A stretch of 6,127 bases of DNA, taken from assembly GCA_029940125.1 (NCBI GenBank), contig JAOZRP010000157.1, positions 1 to 6,127 of the forward strand, in the 5' to 3' direction. This document shows, one piece after another, positions 1-5,804 of the stretch (position 1 is the stretch's first letter; each line of letters begins with the position of its first letter). A model generated the notes under the pieces. The model worked only from the letters and a program-made list of their open reading frames with translations. It made no database searches and was not told the origin of the DNA. Origin of the DNA: a bacterium. GTDB lineage: Bacteria; Desulfobacterota; Anaeroferrophillalia; Anaeroferrophillales; Anaeroferrophillaceae. Both the position numbers and the translations under genes were made by a program.

Positions 1-58
1 TGAGCCTGTGACGTGAGGCAAGGATCGAAAATGCCAGGTCCTTGTGGAAGCTGTTCAT
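1..58 (-). CDS. Possible start of a further minus-strand gene (partial)
   Basis: An ATG at 58-56, 38 nt after the amidohydrolase stop, opens a frame that stays open to the left edge for 19 codons. It reads MNSFHKDLAFSILASRHRL, with mostly G or C in third positions, as in the neighbouring genes. The Shine-Dalgarno is poor: only GGAA 15 nt away, inside a stem-loop. No family can be assigned from 19 residues. It conflicts with reading the stem-loop at 53-84 as a terminator for a plus-strand gene. All three plus-strand frames have stops within the first 16 bases, so a convergent gene ending there is the rival explanation. Confidence 0.25.
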   Translation of the reverse strand, partial: MNSFHKDLAFSILASRHRL

Positions 59-84
59 CTGGAACTGCTTATTTTCCGATGAAC
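53..84. other. Stem-loop after the amidohydrolase gene; possible plus-strand terminator
   Basis: GTTCATC (53-59) pairs with GATGAAC (78-84), and GGAA (61-64) with TTCC (74-77). This gives an 11-bp stem with one bulged base and a 9-nt loop. On the plus strand it is followed by G and TTTTT (86-90), resembling a weak intrinsic terminator for a convergent gene ending left of the window. In the minus direction no T-run follows, so it does not terminate the operon in the classical way. It also contains the ATG of the possible minus-strand reading frame at 1-58. Confidence 0.35.
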
Positions 85-96
85 GTTTTTCAGCAA

Positions 97-975
97 TCAG
101 CTTTCAGGAGAACACCGAAAAGAATTTTTCTTTTGATGTATCTTCAGATAATTATCCTGGAAAATCTTTTTCAGCAGGATCGCGTCGTCGATCATGGCCC
201 GGACGGTTTCGATGTAGTCGTCGATTAAGTCAGTCCAGTCAAGGGTGGCATCGGAACCGAAGAGCACCTGATCGGCGTAGGTTTTGATGAAAGCCTGATA
301 CGCTTCAGGTGATTTTTTCATGAAGGGCAGCAGCGAGGAAAAATCAGTGTAGCAGTGGTTGAACTGCTCAAGCAGTGCGGCCATGATTTTGCGGGAAAAG
401 CCAAAATGCGGGAAAATAAAGGGATGCCGATCGTAGGTGTTCAGGATGTCCCGGGCAAAGTCCTGGTGCAGCCGCAGGTCGGCGTGAAAGATGACCGGCC
501 AGCCGAATTCCACTGCCTGCGCGATCAGCCGCCGGGTGAGGATTTCAAAATCCCGGCCGCTCTTGCCGAACAGCTTGTTCCAGCCGACCATGCCGTACAC
601 GGTGTCTTCATCCGGGACGTAGAGAAGCTTCAATCCCCGGAATCCAGCCTGTTTGAATCGCGATAGATCAGCCTCATTCTCGGTAATATAACGGCTGTCA
701 AGGTAGGGAAAGATGTCAAGGCCGTTGAAGCGGTTGCCGGCCGGGACTTCCATTCCCTTTTTGTCCGCGAAAAAATGCCGGCCGACTATCTGATGGTAGG
801 AATGGGGGATAAAGTCAAAGCATCGTTCCGGTTCGAAGAGATGGTGCCCCATGATAATCACCGCCATCCCTTTCAGGCCTTTTTCCCGCAGCGCTTTGAA
901 GCCGGTGCTGCAGTCCTCTAACGTATTGCGCCATAAGTAGTGTACGTGGGCGTCGTATATGTTCATCGTTTTCAT
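97..975 (-). CDS. Amidohydrolase-2 family metal-dependent hydrolase or decarboxylase
   Basis: This is a 292-residue TIM-barrel enzyme of the amidohydrolase-related (amidohydrolase 2) family, cytoplasmic, with no signal peptide. Metal and catalytic residues appear in family order: DAHVH (H10, H12) on strand 1, GLKLLY (K115), FHAD (H164) on strand 5, FPHFGFS (H190) on strand 6, and LFGSDA (D242) on strand 8. The closing NYLKIH resembles the family's usual N-x-x-R-L-F/Y end. Family members include aminocarboxymuconate-semialdehyde decarboxylase, resorcylate decarboxylases and lactone hydrolases (such as 2-pyrone-4,6-dicarboxylate lactonase), so either C-C or ester/lactone cleavage is possible and the product is not decided. 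The first ATG (975) is 1 nt after the transporter stop. A second in-frame ATG at 966 is equally possible, and neither has a strong Shine-Dalgarno. Tight coupling to the transporter suggests it acts on the transported compound. Confidence 0.88.
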   Translation of the reverse strand: MKTMNIYDAHVHYLWRNTLEDCSTGFKALREKGLKGMAVIIMGHHLFEPERCFDFIPHSYHQIVGRHFFADKKGMEVPAGNRFNGLDIFPYLDSRYITENEADLSRFKQAGFRGLKLLYVPDEDTVYGMVGWNKLFGKSGRDFEILTRRLIAQAVEFGWPVIFHADLRLHQDFARDILNTYDRHPFIFPHFGFSRKIMAALLEQFNHCYTDFSSLLPFMKKSPEAYQAFIKTYADQVLFGSDATLDWTDLIDDYIETVRAMIDDAILLKKIFQDNYLKIHQKKNSFRCSPES

Positions 976-976
976 T

Positions 977-2266
977 TTACATCTTTTGCTGACAATAGGT
1001 TTCCTTGGTGAAGAGAATCAGCACGGCGCTTAACACTGCCCAAGCCAGCATCAGGGAAAAACCGAGGCGGTAGGCGTCGAAACTGTAAATCTTGATGCCG
1101 TTGAGCATCTTCCCGTGCCATTGTAAATCCAGAATCAGGCCAACCGCCGGCTGCATAATCATCGGGCCGGTCATGACCCCCATGTTGAGGATCCCGGAAG
1201 CCGTACCGCCAAGATCGGGGGGAACCGATTCCTTGATGAAGGCGAAGCCGATGATCATGCCGCCGGAAGCCAGGCCGGCAAACAATAAAAGTCCGGTCAG
1301 CAATGGCAGGGGCAGCGATGGAACGAAAATAATCGTCGCCCAGGCGCCAACCAGGGCAATGTTGCAAATCACGTATAAAGGCTTGCGCAGCCCGATGCGG
1401 TCGGACAGGCCGCCGAACACTGGTCCTCCCACTGCCCAGGCCACCAGCATGGCCGAATTGAGTGCCGCCGCCCGGGCCGGCGGCAGTCCGTAATGGGTAG
1501 TCAGGAAAGGGACGCCCCAGAGGCCGGAAAACGTCAGGATGCAGCCGACAACTCCACCGGGAATCAGGCATAAAAGCCAGGTGTTGCGATAGCGGAAAAT
1601 TTTTTTGATCCCGGCCAGAATCGAATAGCGGCGGACTTCTTCGTTCATGATCGGGTTGTAGCTTTGGTAGCCTTTTTCCGTTGGATCATCCCGGACAAAC
1701 CACCAGATGGCCGCGGCCACCACCAGGGTGACGAGGGCGGAAATCGTCATCACCGGCCGCCAGCCCACCGCGTTTACCAGCAGGCGCAGGGGGACGCCGG
1801 CAAACACCGCGCCGATGATGCCGCAGAACAGGGCCAGTCCGGTAGCCAAGGCAAACTGGCGGGGAGCGAACCAGTGGCTGGCCAGCTTCAGCATGCCGAC
1901 GAACGCCACGGCTACCGAGCCGCCGATCAATAAGCGGCCTAAGGAAGCCCAGGCCATGGTCGGGGCCAGGCCGAAAACCAGCCCGCCGATGCCGGCCACC
2001 AGGGCTCCCGTGCCCAGCAGCCGCCGCGGTCCCAGGCGGTCGGCAAGGATGCCGGTCGGGGTCTGCATGGCGACGTAGCTGTAGAAATAGAAGGCGGAAA
2101 GATTCCCCAGGCCGGCGGCGCTGATGGCAAAGTCTTTCATCAGTTCGCCGGTCATCACCGCCGGGGCCACCCGCTGGTAGAAGCCGATCAAATACAACGC
2201 CGCTCCCAGGCCCCACATGGCCCAGGCCAGTCGCGGCGGGGGGTAGTGCTTTTGGTTGACGGACAA
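977..2266 (-). CDS. MFS transporter, 12 membrane segments predicted
   Basis: This is a cytoplasmic-membrane major facilitator superfamily permease of 429 residues from the TTG at 2266. The same frame would give 437 residues from 2290. By reading hydrophobicity there are about 12 membrane segments in two six-helix halves, separated by a charged cytoplasmic loop (about residues 192-229, containing DDPTEKGYQ and NEEVRRYS). The MFS motif GILADRLGPRRLL lies at about 72-84 between segments 2 and 3, and the corresponding GGLSDRIGLRKPL at about 285-297 in the second half. A short segment YQRVAPAVM at the end of helix 1 carries a charged Arg, as in many anion and carboxylate transporters of the superfamily. 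The context suggests an organic acid as substrate, imported or exported, but this is inference; the family alone does not identify the ligand. The stop is 1 nt before the amidohydrolase ATG. Confidence 0.9.
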   Translation of the reverse strand: MSVNQKHYPPPRLAWAMWGLGAALYLIGFYQRVAPAVMTGELMKDFAISAAGLGNLSAFYFYSYVAMQTPTGILADRLGPRRLLGTGALVAGIGGLVFGLAPTMAWASLGRLLIGGSVAVAFVGMLKLASHWFAPRQFALATGLALFCGIIGAVFAGVPLRLLVNAVGWRPVMTISALVTLVVAAAIWWFVRDDPTEKGYQSYNPIMNEEVRRYSILAGIKKIFRYRNTWLLCLIPGGVVGCILTFSGLWGVPFLTTHYGLPPARAAALNSAMLVAWAVGGPVFGGLSDRIGLRKPLYVICNIALVGAWATIIFVPSLPLPLLTGLLLFAGLASGGMIIGFAFIKESVPPDLGGTASGILNMGVMTGPMIMQPAVGLILDLQWHGKMLNGIKIYSFDAYRLGFSLMLAWAVLSAVLILFTKETYCQQKM

Positions 2267-2267
2267 G

Positions 2268-2699
2268 TTATGATTCTCCTTCAATGGCAAGGTAGCGGTG
2301 TATTGTTACTTTGAAATTCTCGGGAATTTCAACGCTTTTATTGCTTTGGTAGTCATAAAAAACCTGGACGGATTCCCCGGTGGCAAAAATCCAGGAAGGT
2401 TCATCAGGCCGGTAAAGTTCGTACCTGAAGATAAAACTTTTGCGGCCGATATGGGTGATCCAGAGGTCTACCGCTAATGTTTTGTCTTCCAGCCGGACAG
2501 GTTTGCTGAAATTACAGGAAATCCCGGCGAGAATAAAGGGATAATCCCCCGGTGAAGAATAATTGAAGAGATGGCTGAAAAATTCTTTCCGGGCCTCTTC
2601 CATGTAAATGAAATAGGTCGAGTTGTTGACGTGTCCCATGGCGTCGAGGTCCCTGAAGCGAACCACCTGCTTGATGGTAAACCGGTTGTTTCTTGCCAA
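2268..2699 (-). CDS. Acyl-CoA thioesterase, 4-hydroxybenzoyl-CoA thioesterase/YbgC-like hot-dog fold
   Basis: This is a 143-residue single hot-dog domain, the usual size for YbgC/FadM-type thioesterases, which hydrolyse acyl-CoA to acid and CoA in the cytoplasm. The signature is VRFRDLDAMGHVNNSTY (residues 13-29). D19 matches the catalytic Asp17 of Pseudomonas 4-hydroxybenzoyl-CoA thioesterase, and the GHVNN loop and following helix YMEEARKEFF are typical. The antiparallel strands include DKTLAVDLWITHIGRKSF (72-89) and ESVQVFYDY. The proposed start is TTG at 2699 with GGAGG 9 nt upstream. The frame stays open to 2852, but that extension would overlap the beta gene and is low-complexity shadow sequence. 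The stop is 1 nt before the proposed transporter start, so translation is probably coupled. Chain-length or aromatic specificity cannot be inferred. A housekeeping role in removing stalled CoA esters is as likely as a pathway-specific one. Confidence 0.88.
   Translation of the reverse strand: MARNNRFTIKQVVRFRDLDAMGHVNNSTYFIYMEEARKEFFSHLFNYSSPGDYPFILAGISCNFSKPVRLEDKTLAVDLWITHIGRKSFIFRYELYRPDEPSWIFATGESVQVFYDYQSNKSVEIPENFKVTIHRYLAIEGES
2276..2281 (-). promoter_or_regulatory. Ribosome binding site of the MFS gene, inside the thioesterase 3' end
   Basis: AAGGAG on the minus strand, 9 nt before a TTG at 2266. It overlaps the last codons of the thioesterase gene. It favours 2266 over the in-frame TTG at 2290, which has no Shine-Dalgarno upstream. 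Confidence 0.7.
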
Positions 2700-2708
2700 T
2701 TTCCTTGT

Positions 2709-2713
2709 CCTCC
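2709..2713 (-). promoter_or_regulatory. Ribosome binding site deciding the TTG start of the thioesterase
   Basis: GGAGG on the minus strand, 9 nt before the TTG at 2699. No ATG or GTG in the thioesterase frame lies between the end of the beta subunit gene and the conserved domain, so this site identifies TTG as the start. Confidence 0.7.
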
Positions 2714-2769
2714 ATAAATTGTTAGGGGGTATTGTTGCCGGCGCTGCGGTTGAAAAAGGAAGGTGGCGG

Positions 2770-3450
2770 CTATTCTTCACTGTTGTCCAGCAGCACCAGG
2801 GCGTCGACGACGATGGGCCTGCTGCCGGAGATAATGATCGGATTGATGTCAATCTCTTTTATCTGCCGATGGTCAAGGCCAACGCGGCCGATATTGACCA
2901 GGATGTCGGCCAGCGCGTTGATGTCCACAGCCTCCATTCCCCGAACCGCGGTTAAAATTTTGTGGCCTTTGATTTCCCGCATCATTTCCAGGGCGTCGAG
3001 CCTTTCGAGCGGCGCGACGCGAAAAGAGACGTCTTCCAGTACTTCGGTGAATATGCCGCCCAGTCCGAACATGACGCAGGCACCGAACCGCGCGTCGCGG
3101 ACCAGGCCCGCCGCCAGCTCCCGCTGCCCTTGAATCATTTCCTGGACCAGGACGGGCATTTGATCTTGTTCCATGCCGGCGGAAATATCCCGGAACGCGG
3201 CCACGGCTTCCTGGTCATTCCTGATGTCAATGCGGACAAGGTTTTTTTCCGTCTTATGGGCGATGTCCGCCGAGCATCCCTTCAGAACCAGGGGATAGCC
3301 GATGGCCGCCGCCGCGGCCAGCAGGTTTTTCTCGCTTTCCACCAGTATTTCCCGGGTTGCCGGAATCCGGTAGGCGGCCAGGAGTTGTTTGGCTTCGAAT
3401 TCGGAGAGTGAACTGCGTCCTTTTTTTATGGCTTCGTCGATGATATCCAT
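2770..3450 (-). CDS. acdB: ADP-forming acetate/acyl-CoA ligase, beta subunit (ATP-grasp)
   Basis: This is the nucleotide-binding subunit, which passes phosphate from the alpha phosphohistidine to ADP. It has 226 residues from the ATG at 3450, near the roughly 230 of archaeal beta subunits. The N-terminal helix SEFEAKQLLAAYRIP (16-30) is the family signature. The ATP-grasp core has GYPLVLKG (K57), then ADIAHKTE (H65, K66), the hinge VQEMI (103-106), the loop FGLGGIFTEVLEDVSFR (128-144), and the metal/ATP block EIDINPIII (199-207). H65 lies where the mobile second His of archaeal enzymes (His71 beta) is expected. After HKT the sequence runs EKNLV, whereas many homologues have D-V-G-G-V; this may mark a subfamily. 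Alpha and beta are separate adjacent genes here, whereas many bacterial homologues are fused. The thioesterase starts 70 nt downstream. Confidence 0.92.
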   Translation of the reverse strand: MDIIDEAIKKGRSSLSEFEAKQLLAAYRIPATREILVESEKNLLAAAAAIGYPLVLKGCSADIAHKTEKNLVRIDIRNDQEAVAAFRDISAGMEQDQMPVLVQEMIQGQRELAAGLVRDARFGACVMFGLGGIFTEVLEDVSFRVAPLERLDALEMMREIKGHKILTAVRGMEAVDINALADILVNIGRVGLDHRQIKEIDINPIIISGSRPIVVDALVLLDNSEE

Positions 3451-3455
3451 CTTTT

Positions 3456-3460
3456 TCCTC
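3456..3460 (-). promoter_or_regulatory. Ribosome binding site of the synthetase beta gene
   Basis: GAGGA on the minus strand, 5 nt before the ATG at 3450, in the 23-nt gap after the alpha subunit stop. It decides the beta start: the frame is open further upstream to 3651, but that stretch lies inside the alpha gene and resembles no protein family. Confidence 0.65.
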
Positions 3461-3473
3461 GGGTAGGTTGCGG

Positions 3474-4916
3474 TCAAGGTAGCTTTCTGTTTTTGATCTT
3501 GGCGTATTCCCATAGGGCGGCCATGGCTCCGGCTGCTCTTTCCGGGGTTGGATACACCGGAATGCCACCATCCTGGATCTGGACCACGGCGTTGTCTTCC
3601 CGTCCGCTGAAGCAGGCGCACAAAATCGGTTTTTTGAGTTTTTCCGGCCACTGCACGAATTCGTCGCAGGCCTTTTCCAGCGTCTGTTTCATGAAAGCCA
3701 GCGTCTCGCTGGCGGGACCGCCCACGTGGGCTATTTTGTCCTGGAAATGGATGGTTCCGAAAATGCCGTAAAAAAGCAGGCCGTCGATATCGGGCTGTTT
3801 TAAAAGCAGCTGCGGCAGTTTCCTATAGATCAGGTCCACGTCATAGTTCATGGTGATGTCCACCGGGTTGAGCGCCGAGGCAGTGGGGGGGGTGATGGCC
3901 TTGATTTCGTCCTGCACCGCCGGGGAGAGGAGGGGCACCTTGAGACCGCGATGATTGGCTTCATCGGCCATGGAACTGCCGGGTCCGCCGGAATTGGTGA
4001 CAATGGCAATCTTGTTTCCCCGGGGCAGCGGCTGCTGGGCCAGGGCCAGGCTCCAGTCGAAAAGGTCCGCGATGTTGTCGGCCCTCAGGATGCCGGCCTG
4101 GTGGAAGAAGCCGCGGTATATCTCATCCGGACCGGCCATGGAAGCGGTATGGGAACCGCAGGCCCTGGCGCCGGCTTCGCTGCCGCCGACATAGACGGCG
4201 ACCACGGGCTTGTGCGCCGTTATCTTTCGGGCCGCCTGCAAAAAGGCCGCCGGTCTTTTGATGCCCTCGATATACAAGGCAATGGCCCGGGTTTGTTCAT
4301 CTTCCCCAAGGTATTCCAGGCAGTCGACCATGTCGATGTCAGCCTGGTTGCCGACGCTGATTGCCTGGCTGAGACCTAAGCCCAGCTTTTCAAAGTAGGT
4401 CAGCGTCTGGGTAACGTAGCTGCCGCTCTGGGAGATGATGCCCACGTGCCCGGCCCGGTATTTGTTCGGGAACCAGGTGGTGTTCAGGCCGAGGGGAGCG
4501 TTGACAATGCCGATGCAGTTAGGGCCGAGAAAGCGGATATGGTATTTTTGGGCGATTTCCAGCAGTTCCTGCTGCAATGTTGCTCCTTGCTGCCCGGTTT
4601 CCCCATAGCCGGCGGTGATGACGATTGCGTGGTGGATGCCGGCTTCTCCGCATTCCCTGAGCACGCCGGGAATGGCCTTCCCGGGGATGACGATGATGGC
4701 CAGGTCCGCCGGTTTGTCCAGGGATGAGACAGACGGGTAGGCCTTGAGGCCCAGGACGGTTTTTTCCCGGCGGTGGATGGGGTAGATGTTTCCTTGATAG
4801 CCACCGGTGATCAGGGTAATGAGCTGGGCCGTGCCGATGGTCTGGAGGGAGTTGGACCCGCCCAGGAAAACAATGGATTCAGGGTTCATAATGGTTTGTA
4901 GAGGATTTTCCCGCAT
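3474..4916 (-). CDS. acdA: ADP-forming acetate/acyl-CoA ligase, alpha subunit (CoA-binding)
   Basis: This is the catalytic and CoA-binding subunit of ADP-forming acyl-CoA synthetase: acyl-CoA + ADP + Pi gives acid + CoA + ATP. It has 480 residues, close to the usual 450-480 for separate alpha subunits. The CoA-binding Rossmann domain occupies about residues 8-135 (PESIVFLGGSN, GNIYPIHRR, LAIIVIPGKA, FLGPNCIGIVN). A succinyl-CoA-ligase-like domain follows from about 155 (GIISQSGSYVTQ). The phosphohistidine is H256 in CGSHTASMAGPDE, matching the active-site His of archaeal enzymes (His257 in Pyrococcus). A third ligase domain includes IVTNSGGPG (305-313) and a C-terminal YPTPERAAGAMAALWEY block. 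Acyl specificity cannot be read: acetyl-, aryl- or branched-acyl-CoA are all possible. The beta subunit gene begins 23 nt downstream, so the two are almost certainly co-expressed and form a complex. The symbol follows common usage for the pair. Confidence 0.93.
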   Translation of the reverse strand: MRENPLQTIMNPESIVFLGGSNSLQTIGTAQLITLITGGYQGNIYPIHRREKTVLGLKAYPSVSSLDKPADLAIIVIPGKAIPGVLRECGEAGIHHAIVITAGYGETGQQGATLQQELLEIAQKYHIRFLGPNCIGIVNAPLGLNTTWFPNKYRAGHVGIISQSGSYVTQTLTYFEKLGLGLSQAISVGNQADIDMVDCLEYLGEDEQTRAIALYIEGIKRPAAFLQAARKITAHKPVVAVYVGGSEAGARACGSHTASMAGPDEIYRGFFHQAGILRADNIADLFDWSLALAQQPLPRGNKIAIVTNSGGPGSSMADEANHRGLKVPLLSPAVQDEIKAITPPTASALNPVDITMNYDVDLIYRKLPQLLLKQPDIDGLLFYGIFGTIHFQDKIAHVGGPASETLAFMKQTLEKACDEFVQWPEKLKKPILCACFSGREDNAVVQIQDGGIPVYPTPERAAGAMAALWEYAKIKNRKLP

Positions 4917-4924
4917 AGAATGTA

Positions 4925-4929
4925 TCCTT
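4925..4929 (-). promoter_or_regulatory. Ribosome binding site of the synthetase alpha gene
   Basis: AAGGA on the minus strand, 8 nt before the ATG at 4916. It supports that start over the second in-frame ATG nine codons later. Confidence 0.65.
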
Positions 4930-4952
4930 TTATCTGCTATCTGAATAAATCG

Positions 4953-5726
4953 TCAGTAATGATGCCTTTTGAGAAAAGCAAGGACTTGGTGAACGTATTC
5001 TGTTGGTTGATGTTCATAAGTATTGTGCCCGCATCGTGGCAGCACTGCCAGTTCTCCGGCGGGGAGATGGCGATAAAAGTCCACTCCCTGTTCCACGTCG
5101 AAAAGAAAGCTCCGGTCAGGGAAGAGCACCAGGGACGGACAGGCTACCTTCAACAGTGACGGACGCAGGTCGAATACCCCTTTGCCATAGGCGCCGCCGT
5201 ACCGTCTGAATTGGTTGAAAAATGGCTCAGCGCGTCTTTTGCCGTGCCAGCTGATCAGTTTTTCTTGCAGTTCAGGTTCCAGACCCTGAAAGGGATGGGG
5301 AAACTTCTCTTTATTGAAGTCGGTCATGGGGCCGTTGCTGTGGCACTGGGTGCTTGAAGTTACGACGGTTTTTACCCGCTGGGGAAATTGAGCCGCGTAG
5401 TCGACGGCGATGACGCCGCCTTCGCATTGACCGATGAGATGAAAAGAGGCGAGGTTGAGAAAGTCCATGAACTGGTTCAGTTCCGCGACGCTCTCGGAAC
5501 GGAATGCATCACTCACGTAAAACTGCTTGAAATTACCTCCTTCTTCCGACCGTCCATACCCCCGCCGGTCGTACATGATGACCTGGTAGCCACTTTCTAC
5601 CAACGGCGGGTAGATGTCTTTCCACATCTTGGTGCAGCCGAAGCCATGGTGCAGCAGGACCAGGGGATCACCGCTGCCGTGGATTTCAAAATAAATTTTC
5701 CTGCCGCGCAGTTTTATGAAAGACAT
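4953..5726 (-). CDS. Alpha/beta hydrolase with Cys at the nucleophile position
   Basis: This is a cytoplasmic alpha/beta-fold hydrolase of 257 residues with no signal peptide. Visible blocks are the beta-strand and oxyanion region LVLLHHGFG (residues 22-30), the MYDRRGYGRS segment (51-60) typical of the fold, the nucleophile elbow IGQCEGG (98-104), a candidate acid at D204 in LFPDRS, and the catalytic His H234 in CGHNTYEH. The elbow reads G-Q-C-E-G, with Cys101 (codon TGC at 5426-5424) where most members have Ser. Dienelactone hydrolases also use Cys here, so an active thiol enzyme is plausible, but overall similarity to that family is not evident. Substrate candidates are an ester, lactone or thioester. 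The start ATG has no good Shine-Dalgarno; only an A-rich stretch precedes it, and no better in-frame start is visible. The synthetase alpha gene follows 36 nt downstream. Confidence 0.9.
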   Translation of the reverse strand: MSFIKLRGRKIYFEIHGSGDPLVLLHHGFGCTKMWKDIYPPLVESGYQVIMYDRRGYGRSEEGGNFKQFYVSDAFRSESVAELNQFMDFLNLASFHLIGQCEGGVIAVDYAAQFPQRVKTVVTSSTQCHSNGPMTDFNKEKFPHPFQGLEPELQEKLISWHGKRRAEPFFNQFRRYGGAYGKGVFDLRPSLLKVACPSLVLFPDRSFLFDVEQGVDFYRHLPAGELAVLPRCGHNTYEHQPTEYVHQVLAFLKRHHY

Positions 5727-5738
5727 GGATATTTTTTT

Positions 5739-5762
5739 TGCCCGGCAGTCTGTCGCCGGGCA
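5739..5762 (-). other. Perfect 8-bp GC-rich hairpin upstream of the hydrolase gene
   Basis: On the minus strand TGCCCGGC is followed by an 8-nt loop (GACAGACT) and then GCCGGGCA, a perfect 8-bp stem. The next bases are a run of A (completing eight counting the last stem base), TATCC and the ATG of the hydrolase. There is no U-tract after the stem in the minus-strand RNA, so it is not a standard intrinsic terminator for butyrate kinase. In the plus direction the run of T lies before the stem, which also does not fit. It could be an mRNA processing or stability element, or a translation control structure. No function is assigned. Confidence 0.55.
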
Positions 5763-5804
5763 TTGTTCAATTGGGGTAAAATTTCGAAAAAATACTTGTT
5801 TTTG

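Noticed and set aside
13..287. Plus-strand open frames at the left edge
   Set aside because: They run antisense to the C-terminal part of the amidohydrolase, have no ribosome binding site or family signature, and overlap each other.
972..1571. A 199-codon minus-strand frame inside the transporter gene
   Set aside because: It is Arg/Gly/Pro-rich antiphase translation of the GC-rich MFS gene, which has clear membrane segments and motifs in its own frame.
2512..2715. A 67-codon minus-strand frame starting ATG at 2715, overlapping the thioesterase start
   Set aside because: It runs out of frame through the conserved thioesterase motif, shows no family features, and its ATG overlaps the GGAGG that serves the TTG start. 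It is a shadow frame.
2700..2852. Upstream extension of the thioesterase frame to the ATG at 2852
   Set aside because: It would overlap the beta subunit gene by over 80 nt and adds Ser/Pro/Thr-rich sequence unlike the hot-dog family, which begins just before the VRFRDLD motif.
3451..3651. Upstream extension of the synthetase beta frame to 3651
   Set aside because: It lies mostly inside the alpha gene, adds sequence without family resemblance, and the ATG at 3450 has a good ribosome binding site and matches family length.
5763..5804. T-rich stretch after the butyrate kinase stop as an intrinsic terminator
   Set aside because: On the minus strand a run of T is present near 5787-5792, but no stable GC stem precedes it between the stop codon and the run.
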